Shown: piece by piece, positions 12,053-22,973 of the stretch | Layout of the letters: every line of letters begins with the position of its first letter | Position numbering within the stretch: position 1 is the stretch's first letter | Assembly: GCA_018296165.2 (NCBI GenBank) | Contig: JACKQL020000137.1 | Span: 47,167 to 111,166 of the forward strand | From: Termitomyces sp. T153 | Taxonomy: Eukaryota > Basidiomycota > Agaricomycetes > Agaricales > Lyophyllaceae | Direction of reading: 5' to 3' | Length of the DNA: 64,000 nt | The notes under the pieces: model-generated | The model's database searches: none | What the model was told of the DNA's origin: nothing | The model's input: the letters and a program-made list of their open reading frames with translations, nothing else | Program-made: the position numbers and the translations under genes

Positions 12053-12785
12053 GTCTATGGTACTTTACAATAGCCATACAATTCCTTGCCCCCCTGCATA
12101 TATGGAGAATGAGTGGGCCAGTCATTTCTTGACTGTTTTAGAATATGCTCCTCTGGTACACCCATAGGTTTGTTGTAAGTAATGTAAAGTTTTTGTGGCT
12201 ATGAGAGGCATCTGCTTAGGCAGGCAGCAAGAGGTCAAGCAGTGCAGATGCTGCCCAACCAGGGAGAAGATAAGGTAGAGTCAAGGTCTGAGAGGGTGTT
12301 GGTCTGGTGCCAATTTTAAAAGTGAATAGGTTATAAGAGTGAGAGGGTGTGAGTGCTCTAGAGTGCATAGTTGGGCATGGGCATTGGAGCATGGCACTGG
12401 GATATGAGGTGTTGTTGCTGGTGGGATCCTGCTGGGGTGGGTTGAGGAGTTGGAATTGTTTAGTGGCATGGGCAAAGATGAAGAGGGGTTTTAAGGCATG
12501 GAAGTTGCAAGGAGGTAGGATGATGACTCAGCTTTTTGTCAGAGTTTTCTTCTCAGGTGACAATGTTCTTCAAATTGGTAGTGGGAATATACAAGCAGCA
12601 CATGTCAGACTGTCTCAATGGTCAAATTTCCATAGTGAGGGCATACAGGGGTTTTCAAATGGCAGATCCAAAACAGGTGGTGGTTGAGGGCAATGTGGTT
12701 TGTGTGAAGCTGGGTCAGGAGAGCTGAGTGGTGATAGTCAAGGAATTCTACAAAGTGCATGTAATTCTTGGACAGGAAGGACTGG

Positions 12786-13460
12786 TCAATGATGTGTAGG
12801 GCCACATAGTGTGGACACTTCTTTCAGCAAGTTTTCCATGTGGTGTGTATGTTCTTGGTGCAGTGACATGAGGAGCTTGGGGTTGCTGGAGAGGCCCTGT
12901 GCTGCTTCCTTGGGCCCTGTGCTGCTTCCTTGGGCCCTGTGCTGCTTCCTTGGGCCCTGTGCTGCTTCCTTGGCAAGTTTGTTGGCTTGGTCATTCATTT
13001 CAAAGTCCAAATGGCCTGAAGTCCAATGAATCTGGAGGTCAATAACATTGTGAGTATGATCAGTCCACTTCTTGCCCTTTCTCTATGCAAGCTGTCTTTC
13101 CTGCTTCCAGATAATACAGTCCTACTTTGTGTAGAGGGTTTCCACTGCCATGTGGGCCTTGTCCAAAAGATAATGGCCAGAGTCAAGGCATTGGTTGAGT
13201 AGTGCTTTAATTGAGGCTTGACTGTCACTGCTGATCACAGCCACTGAGGGGAGGTGCCAGCTTAGGCTGGTCAGTAGGTGCAGGCCCAATACAAGTCCCA
13301 CAACCTCAGCCCCATAGACTGTGTGCTGGGTCTTGGGGCCAAAGTGCAGTCACAATGAGGCCTTCTCCTGGCCCTAAATAACAAGGACTGCAGAGGCACC
13401 TATGCCATCCTCATAGCCTAAGCCATCACTATAAACTGACACTGGAGCAGAGTGAATGTA
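12786..13460 (-). pseudogene. LINE copy 2 RNase H
   Basis: The reverse complement around 13445-13390 reads PVSVYSDGLGYEDGIGASAV, and about 13325-13255 gives the second block with HTVYGAE. The last block, FEMNDQANKLAKEAAQG (13005-12955), carries the final catalytic-site motif with Asp. The frame is interrupted by stops, and its C-terminal end is disturbed by four tandem copies of a 20-bp unit. Downstream (12790-12053) the sequence should encode the tail of pol but shows no clean frame. Confidence 0.78.
12893..12972 (-). repeat. Four tandem copies of a 20-bp unit inside LINE RNase H
   Basis: The unit GCCCTGTGCTGCTTCCTTGG is repeated four times with almost no variation. Twenty is not a multiple of three, so each extra copy shifts the reading frame. 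On the minus strand this turns the conserved KEAAQG motif into an RKQHRA / KEAAQG series. The near-identity of units inside an otherwise decayed element implies recent expansion by slippage. Confidence 0.9.
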
Positions 13461-14114
13461 GCCCAGGCTGCCTCCAGGACCAAGTCCTTGGATTTTTTAA
13501 TGTGTGTCAAGAATACTGGGAAGTAGTTTGGATGATGCTGTACCAGCTCAACTGTTTTAATGGTACTTGGATTGACACTCATGATGTAGAACAGATGATG
13601 CAGGGGGGAGCAGTGCCTGGCAACATAGTGTCTGGCAGCTCTGCAAATGTGGGAGTAGAAGGGGTGAGAGGCAGGGAGGGACAAGAAATGCACTGCAGCC
13701 CAAAAGAGCACTTTGTGAAAGAGCAACTCAACTGGTAGGATGCTGGCATGCAAGTCCATCACATTGCCTGCCATAGTGCTGAGTGCTCCTGTGGTGAGCT
13801 TGGCCACTCAGCACTGTGAGGGGAGAAGTTTGTTAGTGACCCTGACAGGACTGAGTCTCTTCTTCCCTGAGGGAGAGTCATGAGCACAGGTATACCAAAC
13901 ATCAGCTGCATAGGTTATTGCAGGCACTGCCACTATGTTATACAGCTGGTGGCAGTGGTGGGAGGGCATACCCCCAGATGTCCATGAGAGGTGCATGACT
14001 TGTAGGGTCCACCAGGCAGCCTTTGTTGTCACCTTCTAACAGTGAGTATTCCAACATAGCTTAGGGTCAAACACAACTCCCAGGTACCTGTAAGTGGAAA
14101 TGGTTTCAACTGTT
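13461..14114 (-). pseudogene. LINE copy 2 linker between RT and RNase H
   Basis: Frames at 13807-13418 (129 codons) and 14032-13808 (74 codons) on the minus strand belong to the pol segment after the reverse transcriptase, with HQLYNIVAVPAITYAADVW, a block typical of LINE pol thumb and linker regions. The corresponding part of copy 1 is split by the solo LTR at 723-1874. There is no catalytic motif here. Confidence 0.65.
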
Positions 14115-15470
14115 TGAGTGGTGGCCAAGCCATCTGGGTTTGTTCTAGTCAGTACAAGGTCCTTGGAAATGTTCTTGTGGTGGAGCAGGAGAAGTTCATC
14201 AATACAAGCTTGGAGAGTAAAAAAGAGGAGTTATGGGAAATCAACCACTCAAAACCACCTTCTGTGTGTTGCATCATGTTCATGAGGTTCCTGTAGGCAA
14301 CACAGAGTGTGTTAGCTGTTGCAAGAAGCATAGAATTATCCACAAAGCCAAACAAAGATTCTGCCCTGGAATGCATCAGAGCAACAAGTATCAGGGGGGT
14401 ATTATAGAACACATAAAAAATCATGGACAGGGGGCAACCCTGGGTGGTTCCATTGAGGATATCAATGGGTTTGGACAAAAAGTCATTGAACTTGAGCCTT
14501 GTGCACTGGCCTGTGAGCAACCTCTGAGTGAGCCAAACAAAACACTCAGGAACACCTCTTTTGCACATATTGTGAATCAGCCTGTCATGGATGGTATTGA
14601 GGAAGGCACCCTGGACATCCAGGAAAAGCATGGCAGCAACTTTACCCCCTCTCCAGGCATCCTTGACTTTGGAGACAAAAAAAAAGAAAAGCACATGCAT
14701 AGCATCCATTGTGTTGTGGCCAGGCTGCCCTCCAAACTGACCAGAAGGAAGCATGTTGTGCTTCTCAGCTCAAAAGGAGAGATCAGCAGCTACAATGGTA
14801 AAGAGAAGTTTTCCAATAGTGTCAAGCAGGCTGATTGGTCTGTAGGCCTTCATGACATTATAGGCTGGCTTGCCAGGCTTGCACAGGACTAGCATTGTGG
14901 ACATGAGCCAGCTGTCATGGTAGACATTGCACTCAAAGACTGCTTTGTATATATAAAACAGGTGGTTGACTAGGGTTTCTGCATAGTATTCTAAGACCAC
15001 ATTTGGAATCCCATAGGGCCCAGTGCATTGTAGGGTTTGAGCTAGGCAATTGTGCTCAGTATGCACTTGCAGTTGAAAAACCATCTGCCTGGGAGCAGGC
15101 AATAGGCAGTGGAGGGCAGCTCCAGGGAGGTGGGAGAGGGAGGAAAGAGGGACTCAGCTTGGACCTTGGCCTTCTCTTCATTTGATGTTGCCCACTCTAG
15201 TGCCTGATCAACTGTTGTTTTCAGCTCAGGTATCCTGTTGCTGGGGAAGGCTGTGGGCTCCTGGACCAGATATTTGTTAGCAGTGTGAATCTGTCTGGCA
15301 TCAATGTTTTCAAGCCAATCCACCCAGTGCTGATTCTTGGCTTTCTTGATAAGATCAGCCATTAGGTTAGAGAGGCATGTGGCCCTAGCCTTAGCCAGGT
15401 GTTCTTTAGTGTCTTGAAGTTTGTAAGCCAAATTGTTTGCCCTGTTATGCTCCTGCTTCAGAGCCATCAG
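14115..15470 (-). pseudogene. LINE copy 2 reverse transcriptase, degenerate
   Basis: Three minus-strand pieces (15467-15042, 15102-14770, 14754-14149) make up the domain. Landmarks are YRPISLLDTIGKLLFTIVAA, GQFGGQPGHNTMDAMH, AMLFLDVQGAFLNTIHDRL with the first catalytic Asp, NGTTQGCPLSMIFYVFYN and FGFVDNSMLL. The catalytic pair reads FVDN instead of F-x-D-D (about 14346-14335): the last Asp is Asn, a different lesion from copy 1 (FVND). Frameshifts near 15070 and 14760 also break it, and FFFFV at 14685 comes from an A-run. Confidence 0.8.
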
Positions 15471-15499
15471 CTCTTTGGTCCACCATTGTTTGGTAAATA

Positions 15500-16457
15500 G
15501 GCATGGGCAGTGGATGGGAACTATGTCCTTATCAGCACAATCTTCTGTATCAGTGCCATCAGCACCAAGACTTTGGAGTGAAACTCCTCCTGCATAGTGA
15601 TGTGCTGTGCTGGGGAGCAGGTCAGCTTCTCCTTCAGAGAATTGTTAGAGGCATTCCAGTTAGCAGACTTGAAGTCTTTGGAGGGAGTGTAGTGTGTGTG
15701 AGCAATAGGCATCTCAACTATGATGATAAATGGGAGGTGGTTAGTATTTGGTGGGCAAAGAGAAGGTTCAACATAGCAAAAGATAATAAGGTTGGTGCTG
15801 TTGTTGCAGTGCCAGACATTATCAGGGTGAGTCCATCAGCCTTGAGACAAGAGCAGAGTAGGGAGGCCCAGTGGGAGCACCAGGTCCATATGGTATGTGC
15901 CCAAGAGGTGCATCAGTGGGTGCAAAGCCTCCTCAGAGGAGTTGAGGTGGCAGTTTTCAACCATTGCCCAAAGCAGGTGGTGCTTGTTGAAGTCACCCAT
16001 CCAAAGCATATGGTCTCCATTAGAGGGGCACACTTTGGGAAAGCAGGCCAAGAGGAAGGAGGAAAGAGTGTGGAGACTGCTGTTGTTTAGACACTCATTA
16101 TAGATATTGAAAAGAGAGAGGTACCTGCTGTCCCCATTGAAGTAGATAGTGGTAATGTTAGGAGACAGAACATCTAGAAAGGTGTAAGAATCTCAAGAAA
16201 TGTTAGTGTTGATCAGGAGGATTGAGTGTGAATGTGCACTGCCATCATCATGGTGGCCTAGTGGATAGTGTGTGACCAACCCATCTTGGGGTTGCTCTTG
16301 TGTTGCTCACCTCATTAAGGTAAGGTTCCTGGAGAGTGATTACATCCCAGTCATCTGGGTCAGCCATATTGAGCCATGCCATCTGCGCTGTGAACAACCT
16401 GTGTACATTCTGCTGCCAAATGCATGAACACAACAGGGTCTGCCTGATTTGCCTCAT
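15500..16457 (-). pseudogene. LINE copy 2 APE-type endonuclease
   Basis: The domain opens with CIWQQNVHRLFTAQMAWLNM, then DWDVITLQEPYLNE with the catalytic Glu kept (16360-16310), and further on DHMLWMGDFNKHHLLW (16010-15963) with the GDFN/HH motif. The stretch between (16.25-16.05 kb) is frame-shifted. The catalytic Glu that is Lys in copy 1 is intact here, so the two copies complement each other as guides to the ancestral family. Confidence 0.75.
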
Positions 16458-16459
16458 TG

Positions 16460-17735
16460 CAACATGATGAAGTTGGCATTGCTCAGTGGAGAGGTGGACT
16501 GGGAGCTATGAGAGACTGGTTGAATAAAATCAAGGAACAAAGCTTGGCAGTGTGGGGTAGGCACAGGCACCAAGGGTGTGTCAAGGTCAACCCACAGACT
16601 GGGAAGCAGGGGAGAAAGAGAGAGCTTCTCTGGGTTCAAGACCCAGGTTGAAGGGTTGCCTGTTAGAAAATAAGGCATGCTGTTCTTTGGATAACAAGCA
16701 TCCAGATCACCACAGCATTTCTTGAAAGCAGAACAGCTATCAGAGGAGCTTGCATAGTCAGAGTCCTCACTGCAGGTAATGCACTGTTGACTGGTGCTGA
16801 CAGGGCAGGCATCAACAATGTTGTCACAGCTTGCACAATGGGTGCAGTGGCTTTTGATTTTGCATCTAGCTTGGATGTGGCCAAACCCCTAGCAATTGTT
16901 GCACTGGAAGGGCTCCTTGATGTACTTGCAAACTAGAACATGATGGCCAGCCACAAAGATGTGTTTGTGGATGAGATGGTTTGCAGTGGCAGCCAAGTTG
17001 CAGACCAGCTTGAAGGAGGCAAGCTTCTGAGTTGGGGATTTGTTTTTAACTCTTTTCAACTATGCAGCAGATGTGATTGAGCCCACAGGAGGCTGTTTTC
17101 TTTTGCTTTGAAGGCCCAGATGTAATCAACACTGGCAGGGTCTAAGATCCCAGTACAGGGTACAAAGCATGTGATGAGGTTGTGAGCCTTATCAAGGACC
17201 TGCACAGAATTGCCAAGACATGACTTGAGCATTTTTCATTTGGAGTCCTGTGCATAGCTTTGGAACCTTGCTGCTGACTCAGCAGAGTCAAGCTCAAAGA
17301 GGTATGCCCCTCATTCAAGTGCCCTGATGCTACAAACTAGTGTCTTCACTAGTGGGGAAGCTACACCATCTATAGACACTATCATAGCCATGGCTTTGTC
17401 AATCTCTGCAAGATGGGTATTAACCTTCTTACAGAGCTCAAAGTCACCAGGTGGTGAGCAGTTCCAAGGAGCATCAGCACACAAGGTGTCAACCTCCACC
17501 AGTATAGTCTTAGCTTTGTAGAGTAGGTGCTGCTGCATCCTAGTCTAGTGATTAGAGAAGTTTGGGTTGAACTGAGCTAGGACCTGGCAGAATCCTGGTT
17601 GCAAGTTTGAGGATATAACTTCAGCCCAGGTGGGACCAGAGGTCAAGTCAAGAGGTCTGGTGGGCAGGGCAGGTTGGGCTAGGAGTTTGTTGACAACTTT
17701 GCTGAGTGAGGCTAAAGCAGACTTGAGTTGGGCAG
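16460..17735 (-). pseudogene. LINE copy 2 ORF1, C-terminal two thirds with zinc knuckles
   Basis: The minus strand at about 16905-16700 gives C-N-N-C, a stop, then GFGHIQARC, i.e. a C-x2-C-x4-H-x4-C knuckle with one nonsense codon, followed by further Cys/His groups (CTHCASCDNIVDAC). After them comes MPYFLTGNPSTWVLNPEK, matching QMPYFLILDPTTW of copy 1. Further upstream the frame 17538-17311 continues as a helical region. At 17735 the ORF is cut by a solo LTR and resumes at 18812; joining the two flanks restores the frame across LKNVFAQLKSALASL. Confidence 0.75.
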
Positions 17736-18811
17736 TGTCAGGTTCTGCTGACCACAGGGGCTCAGCTTGACTGGGCAAGTCCTGACTGGGTGGATGCAAT
17801 GTCCTGCACTTATAACCTAGTGCTCCAGGGTAGTCTGAACTTCAGATACTTGCAAGGATAAGTCAAGGAGAGCAGTCTGAGCAAGTCTGTAGTGGCCTGA
17901 GAAAGTCTAAGACTAGGTATAATAAGTGTTGGGCTTGGAGGGGCATCAGGCACAAGTCTATAGGCAAAGGTATAGACAGTGGAGCAAGTAGAGGCTTTGT
18001 GAGTGATGTGAGCAGGGCCAGAGTTTGATGGGGAATTAATTAATGGTGATGGGTTCTGGGGCCAAGTGTAGAGTGAGGTCTGGAGTTAACTTAGGAATGT
18101 TTGAGGGTTGTAATAGGTGCACAGGTTTGTAATGACATCAGAGTTGAAAGGAACTTAGGAATGATAAAAGCAATAGAGATAGACAAGACAAGATGGAGTC
18201 AAGACAAGACAGAGACAAGAATGAAATAGAATTGAGGGAGATAGACAAGACTAAAGATGGAAATAAAAAAAAGGCCAGGAGATGTAATGAACACAGAATG
18301 AAACAAGAAACAGTAACCAAGGTAATGCAATATCAAGACTAAGGTAATGGATGCTACTCTACAACTTATATACTGACTACTAGACTCCAGGGATTGGGGG
18401 GTGTGATGGCAGGACTTGTCAGAGCTGTGCAGGGTTGACAGGTGTTAGTTCTGATCAGATAGCAGGCTGCATTGATGTTCTGATGGGAATTGATGGGAAT
18501 GTGGCCTGCTCTATAGTTGTCAGGAAGTTCTAGAGGGGTTGAGTGAGTTGTGGGAGCAAGCTAGCACTGTGTGCCTGGGTCAGAGGAGATATCAGAGAGA
18601 CTTGGGGGCCTTGTGGAGGAGAGGAGGAGCTGAGGAGGCCCACAGGAGTTGTGCTGAGGTTTGTCATAAGGTTGTTGGAGTTTGCCAGGGAAGCAAGATA
18701 GCTGTGGTGGGCACCATGAGTGAAAAAGAGTTGGGGTGAGTCAAGGAGGGAGCTCCAGGGAAGTGGGGTGGCTTGGAAAGAGGTCTGAAGGTCTGGGAGT
18801 GGGTTGTGACA
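17736..18811 (-). mobile_element. Solo LTR, family A, copy 3 (reverse orientation)
   Basis: It begins TGTCAGGTTCTGCTGACC and ends GGGTTGTGACA in plus-strand view. The flanks are GGCAG (17731-17735) and GGCAA (18812-18816), a 5-bp target duplication with one G-to-A change. It is CG-poor like its host, so it is older than the CG-rich copy at 723. It interrupts LINE copy 2 ORF1. Confidence 0.88.
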
Positions 18812-19345
18812 GGCAAAGACATTCTTGAGGGCTCAGCTAGGGCCTCAGATGTGCAGTCAGTGATATTGTTCTCAAAAGAGGTATGCTACTGCCAGAGTTG
18901 TGTTCTTTGTGTTGTTTCTGAGTTTGTTACCTTTGGTCACCAGGGCCATGGTCATCAGCATGCACACAAGCTTTGAGTGGCTGTATGGTTCCTTGGCAAG
19001 GATCCAACCCATAAATTCCATCCAGCAGCAAGCATCTGCAGCCAATTTGACTGGACCTGTGTCTCCTATCAGCAAGGCACTAATTTTGGCTTGAGTCAGG
19101 AGCTGTTATAGTGAGCTCAGGGTGTCCAAGGTATTAGGACTGCCAGTGGGAGGATTTGAGGATTTCCTACTGGGGTAGGACATGTCCTCTGAGCACAGGT
19201 GAGAGCAGAAGGGAGGGGTAGGAGTAAGTATGTTGAGCTTGTTAGGCTGAAGATGTAAAAAGGAAGTTTAAATGTATTGCTAACTTAAAATCTAGTAACC
19301 AACCAGGACCCCAAAAAGTGAGGTGGTGATACCAGATCAAAAAGT
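18812..19345 (-). pseudogene. LINE copy 2 ORF1, N-terminal part and 5' end
   Basis: This stretch continues ORF1 upstream of the solo LTR and corresponds to about 5,820-7,010 of copy 1. No long frame survives. The 5' edge was placed where similarity between the two copies fades, in a block with GCTAACT and a GTGGTGATACC-like motif. Confidence 0.6.
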
Positions 19346-19882
19346 GTCCCACTGGGATTTCTTGTTTTGCCTGTGTGGCTTTTCTGTCTGTGTGACTATC
19401 TTCCCTGTGTGGCCTAGCTTGTGTGGTACCCCAAGCAGCTGTGTGCTCATCCAGAAAACCCCCAAAAATTTGTACCTTGTATACTGTGTCCCAGCTCCAT
19501 TGCTGTATACAAATATATTTTATTCATTTGGCATTTTCCTAACTTGAAGCAAAGCATGGTATTTCTAAATACCCTTTCTCCAAACTGAGAATCACTAGTT
19601 GCCTTGTGCAAGCTCAGAGAGACAGAAGGAGCCTGTTGCATTTAGATTGATATTAGAGTTGTAATGACTCTAGTACCTATTGTCTACTACTCTTTGTATT
19701 TGCATATGGAAACTAGCAGGTTCATTAATGTGGTCAGTGAACCTTCCAGAGGGACCACTCTCCACAATAGATCTGATAGCATTCTGAGTACAAGCACTGG
19801 CAAAGCACTGCCAACACATAGAAGAAATGAGACACTGAGTAACCAAAAAAAGATAGACAGAGGCAGAAAAGCAGAGTGGGAC
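19346..19882. other. Unassigned decayed sequence left of the family B LTR
   Basis: No domain is recognisable. Since the family B solo LTR at 19883 interrupts a gypsy pol on its right side, part of this stretch may be the upstream portion of that same pol gene, but the reading frames are too broken to show it. Confidence 0.4.
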
Positions 19883-20501
19883 TGTCAGGACTCATACCAT
19901 TTCCCCCTTCCCTTCATCATTATCCAACCTTAGATTCTACACAGTCCCTCTCTGGATCTCAGCCACACCCCCAGATCTCAGCCACAGTCCTGTTTTAGCC
20001 ACATACAGGTTTTAGCCACCCTTGGGACCACTTTTTCTGTTCCAGATCATTTCCTCAGGCCCAGATCACTTCCACCTATCCCAGATCACTTCCACAGGTT
20101 CTAGATCACTTTTACCTGTCCCAGATTGCTTCCAGGATTGCTTCCCTTGTTCCAGATCACTTTCTCATGACTTAGATCATTTCCTGCTATGACTTAGATC
20201 ACTTCCACCTGACTTAGATCACTTCCACCTGACTCAGATCACTTCCAGCTTCCCCTTTTGGTAGTGTTCTACAGCTATATAAGGTCCCCTAGTCTGTAGC
20301 TACACTCTAGTCTTGAGATTACCTACTTTTTACTTGTGTTCATCCTCCTGTCTCTTTCTCTTCAATCTATCAGTTTCCAGATTTATCTTTCCCAGTTCTC
20401 TTATTTCTCAACCCAACCACATACTTATTAGCTATCAAGTCTGCCCAGGTGGTTCTTTTGCTCTGTAGGAGCCCCCCCACCAGGGTCAAGGGATCCTGAC
20501 A
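19883..20501 (+). mobile_element. Solo LTR, family B, copy 2
   Basis: It starts TGTCAGGACTCATACC, ends GGATCCTGACA, and is flanked by a perfect duplication GGGAC (19878-19882 and 20502-20506). It shares the LTR B core, the CAGATCACTTCCAC tandem array (about 20043-20247) and CTACAGCTATATAAGGTCCC (20270-20289) with the copy at 6121. Confidence 0.9.
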
Positions 20502-20960
20502 GGGACCATGCCCACTTGATTGAAAATTATGATTTTAAACCATTAGACCTGGACTTGATTTGTAATATAGTAGTCAAGAAGTCAGTTTCATCACTTAGAA
20601 AGGTGAGTCTGAGATCTCTGGGACCAATGGTAGTAATTGCCCATAATAAAAGTGGGTCTTACATTGTTTTACAAATGGACAGATCACTATGGCAGGAGAA
20701 GGTTGGCACTTTCCATATCATCCCTTACCATTCACATCACAGAATAGATACCAACTAGCATTGACAAGTTTATTGATGTTACCAATTGGATATTGCAAGA
20801 AATGATTAACTCTTGGGATAGTTCTGAGGAGGATGGAGACTTCATGCTACCAGCAGAAGAAACAGGACAGCCTAAAAAGAGAATGCAGGATTGAGACTAT
20901 TTGTTTGATGGTGTTAGGCTGGTTCCAGGAAGAGGAGCTGAGCTGGTAAACCAGGAAGAC
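20502..20960 (+). pseudogene. Ty3/gypsy pol C-terminus (integrase GPY/F module), decayed
   Basis: The frame from 20516 reads IENYDFKPLDLDLICN, then SLGPMVVIAHNKSGSYIVL, DRSLWQEKVGTFHIIPYHSH. That is the DNA-binding GPY/F module at the end of gypsy integrases, followed by an acidic tail rich in Glu/Asp (about 20815-20880). It closely parallels the module in the gypsy element at 45.6-45.9 kb. Stops begin at 20758. The rest of the pol gene is missing or hidden to the left of the solo LTR. Confidence 0.7.
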
Positions 20961-21447
20961 TTAGTGAATCACTTAGGAGTGATTGTAGGCTCAGACTGAG
21001 CATGATAAAGACAGTGACAGATATGTGATTGAATGACTACCCTAAGGCTGACTAAGAAGTCACCTATGGGATTAAGCACTAAAGGTACCCTAGTTGGGAG
21101 AGCTCTTAGTACAAGTGAGCTTGTCAGCAACAACAGCAGAGTCTACCTCATCAGCCTTGATGGTGTTGTCAGTGGTGTGAGTGGCTTTATTGGGAGTATT
21201 AGCAGTGACAGTAGCCTTATGCTTTTGACCATGCATAAAGGTAATGTTGTTGTAGGTAAAGTAGAGATGGATACACACAGCAAGTTGCTGGGCTTCAAAA
21301 TGGAACAAGGCATCCATGCTGGAGCTGTTGGTAGGGGCAATGTTGAGGATGGGGTCATCACAACAAAGCTCAACATCCTTGAAACACTTAGAGGCTAGAA
21401 GTAGAAATAACATGAGGTCAGGAAGGATTGGCAGAAGCAGAGATGTC
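20961..21447. other. Unassigned stretch left of the Tc1 element
   Basis: Opposed frames (plus 21033-21398, 121 codons; minus 21536-21090, 148 codons, the latter reaching into the Tc1 inverted repeat) overlap here. Neither shows a motif I recognise. The minus frame might be retroelement gag, but this cannot be supported. Confidence 0.4.
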
Positions 21448-21662
21448 CAGTGGCTAAAAAAACTGTCCCAATGTTTTGTACTTTTTGAAAGATGACATTG
21501 GCATGAAGGATTGGAAGTATTTGAAATTCTGGTCAAATCATGTACAATACTATGGCATCATGGCTACAAATTGCATTTTAGTTTATATAATTTAAATCAA
21601 AATTGATGGAGTAATGGCCATTTTAAAATATTCACTCATTGGGACAGTTTTTTGAGCATCTT
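21448..21662 (+). repeat. Left long inverted repeat of the Tc1 element
   Basis: It pairs with 22760-22973. Both the outer end and the inner end of each arm carry the same short motif (AAAAAACTGTCCCAATG outside, CATTGGGACAGTTTTTTGAG inside), so each arm is itself a near-palindrome. Confidence 0.88.
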
Positions 21663-21807
21663 CAACTTTGCAGGTTTATCCCTATTTCAGTCAGAAATAG
21701 AGAGTAAGTTGCATGTGGGAATATTAACAGAGTCATGTGACTATGTTTGGTTATATTTGGGAGTGGTTCAAGTTAGTTGAACCACATCTTGACCTTCAAC
21801 CACCATC

Positions 21808-22746
21808 ATGAAAGCTACTTCTCCTGCACAATGCTTTACTGTTGCTTCTCTCCTTGCTCAAGGGTATTCTCTGGGTCAGATTGGGGCTAAAACTGGTTTA
21901 GGGAAGTCTACTATTGGGAGGATTGGTAGAGAGTTGGAGGTGGACAAGGAAAACCATCCTGGAGGCTGTCCAGCTAAGCTTACTCCATGTGATAAGCAGG
22001 CTATTGTTTAGCAAATCTCAACTGGGAGACTTGATACAGCTGTTCAGGCCATCAATTTTATCAACAACATCATTTCCAACCCTGTCTCTCCTCAGACTGT
22101 CCAGAATGTGCTGAAGGAGGAGGGGTATTGGTCTGCTACAAAGAGGAAAGTTCCTATGCTCAAAGCTAGACATTGGCAACTATGACTTAAATGGGCTCAA
22201 GAGCATCAGAACTGAACTGTGGGGGACTGGAAAAGAGTGTTGTGGACAGATGAGACAAAGATTAACAGGGTTGGATCAGATGGAAAGCAGTATGTTTGGA
22301 AGCTATGAAGAGAAGGCATTTCAAACCAAACCACTATACCTACTGTGAAACATGGAGAAGGGAATAATTTCATGGTATGGGGCTGTATGGGTTGTAATGG
22401 GGTAGAAAAGCTGGTAGAGGTGGTGGGATCATGATAGCAGAGCAGTACTGTGAAATTTTGGATGATGGAGCAAAGGAGAGCTTTGAAAAGTTGGAGATGG
22501 AGAAGGGTGACCACTACTTTCAACTGGTCAATGACCCTGAACACCACTCGAAGAGGGCTAACAAGTAGTTTGAAGATTACAATTTTGATGTCCTCTGGTG
22601 CCAGCACAATCAACACCTCCTCATGGTGTGCATGAATCATGGGAGAGGGTTGCAAAGGAGTGGGATGGAATACCAGCAGAGGTATGCCAAAGACTGATGG
22701 AAAGCATGCAGTTATGAAGGCAAATGGATGAGATACAAAGTATTAA
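21808..22746 (+). pseudogene. Tc1-type transposase, inactivated
   Basis: From ATG 21808 the frame encodes the N-terminal paired HTH (AQGYSLGQIGAKTGLGKSTI), an NHPGGCPAKLTP linker, the second HTH (SPQTVQNVLKEEGYW) and RVLWTDETKINRVGSDG with the first catalytic Asp. Later blocks are FMVWGCMG and YFQLVNDPEHHSKRANK, where the usual QDNDPKH has lost its first Asp. The terminal DDE region (normally SPDLNPIE) is scrambled. In-frame stops occur after QAIV (TAG), in QL-stop-LK (TGA where Arg CGA is expected) and before TVGDW. It cannot encode an active enzyme. Confidence 0.88.
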
Positions 22747-22759
22747 ATACCAAAATTAG

Positions 22760-22973
22760 AGATGCTCAAAAAACTGTCCCAATGAGTGAATATTTTAAAA
22801 TGACCATTGCTCCATCAGTTCTGATCCAAATTACATAAACTAAAATGCAATTTGTAGCCATGATGCCATAGTATTTTACACAATTTAACCAGAATTTTAA
22901 ATACTTCCAATCTATCATGCCAATGTCATCTTTCAAAAAGTATAAAACATTGGGACAGTTTTTTGAGCCACTG
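22760..22973 (-). repeat. Right long inverted repeat of the Tc1 element
   Basis: It is the reverse complement of the left arm 21448-21662 with scattered substitutions and has the same two-ended inner structure. Confidence 0.88.

Larger units (their letters stand above)
12053..19345 (-). mobile_element. LINE copy 2 (same family as copy 1), decayed
   Basis: The order mirrors copy 1: ORF1 with knuckles (19.1-16.45 kb, interrupted by a solo LTR), endonuclease (16.45-15.5 kb), reverse transcriptase (15.47-14.1 kb) and RNase H (13.45-12.8 kb). The 3' limit is uncertain and lies somewhere between 12,053 and 12,790. The region 12121-12480 shows no CG dinucleotide at all by eye. Although the two copies share every domain they differ at many positions and in their frame breaks, so they decayed independently. 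Confidence 0.85.
21448..22973 (+). mobile_element. Tc1/mariner DNA transposon with about 215-bp inverted repeats, decayed
   Basis: The element begins CAGTGGCTAAAAAAACTGTC and ends with the inverted match GGGACAGTTTTTTGAGCCACTG. The inverted similarity continues inward to about 21662 and 22760. The right flank is TA, as expected for Tc1 target duplication; the left flank reads TC, so one base may have mutated. Length 1,526 bp is normal for the superfamily. It carries a single plus-strand transposase relic and separates gypsy-like sequence on both sides. Confidence 0.9.

Noticed and set aside
10985..12056. Target duplication around the family D solo LTR
   Set aside because: CTGC and GTCT do not match in either orientation, so no duplication is claimed.
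21033..21536. Opposed 121- and 148-codon frames as a gene
   Set aside because: No recognisable motif, decayed surroundings, and the minus frame starts inside the Tc1 inverted repeat.
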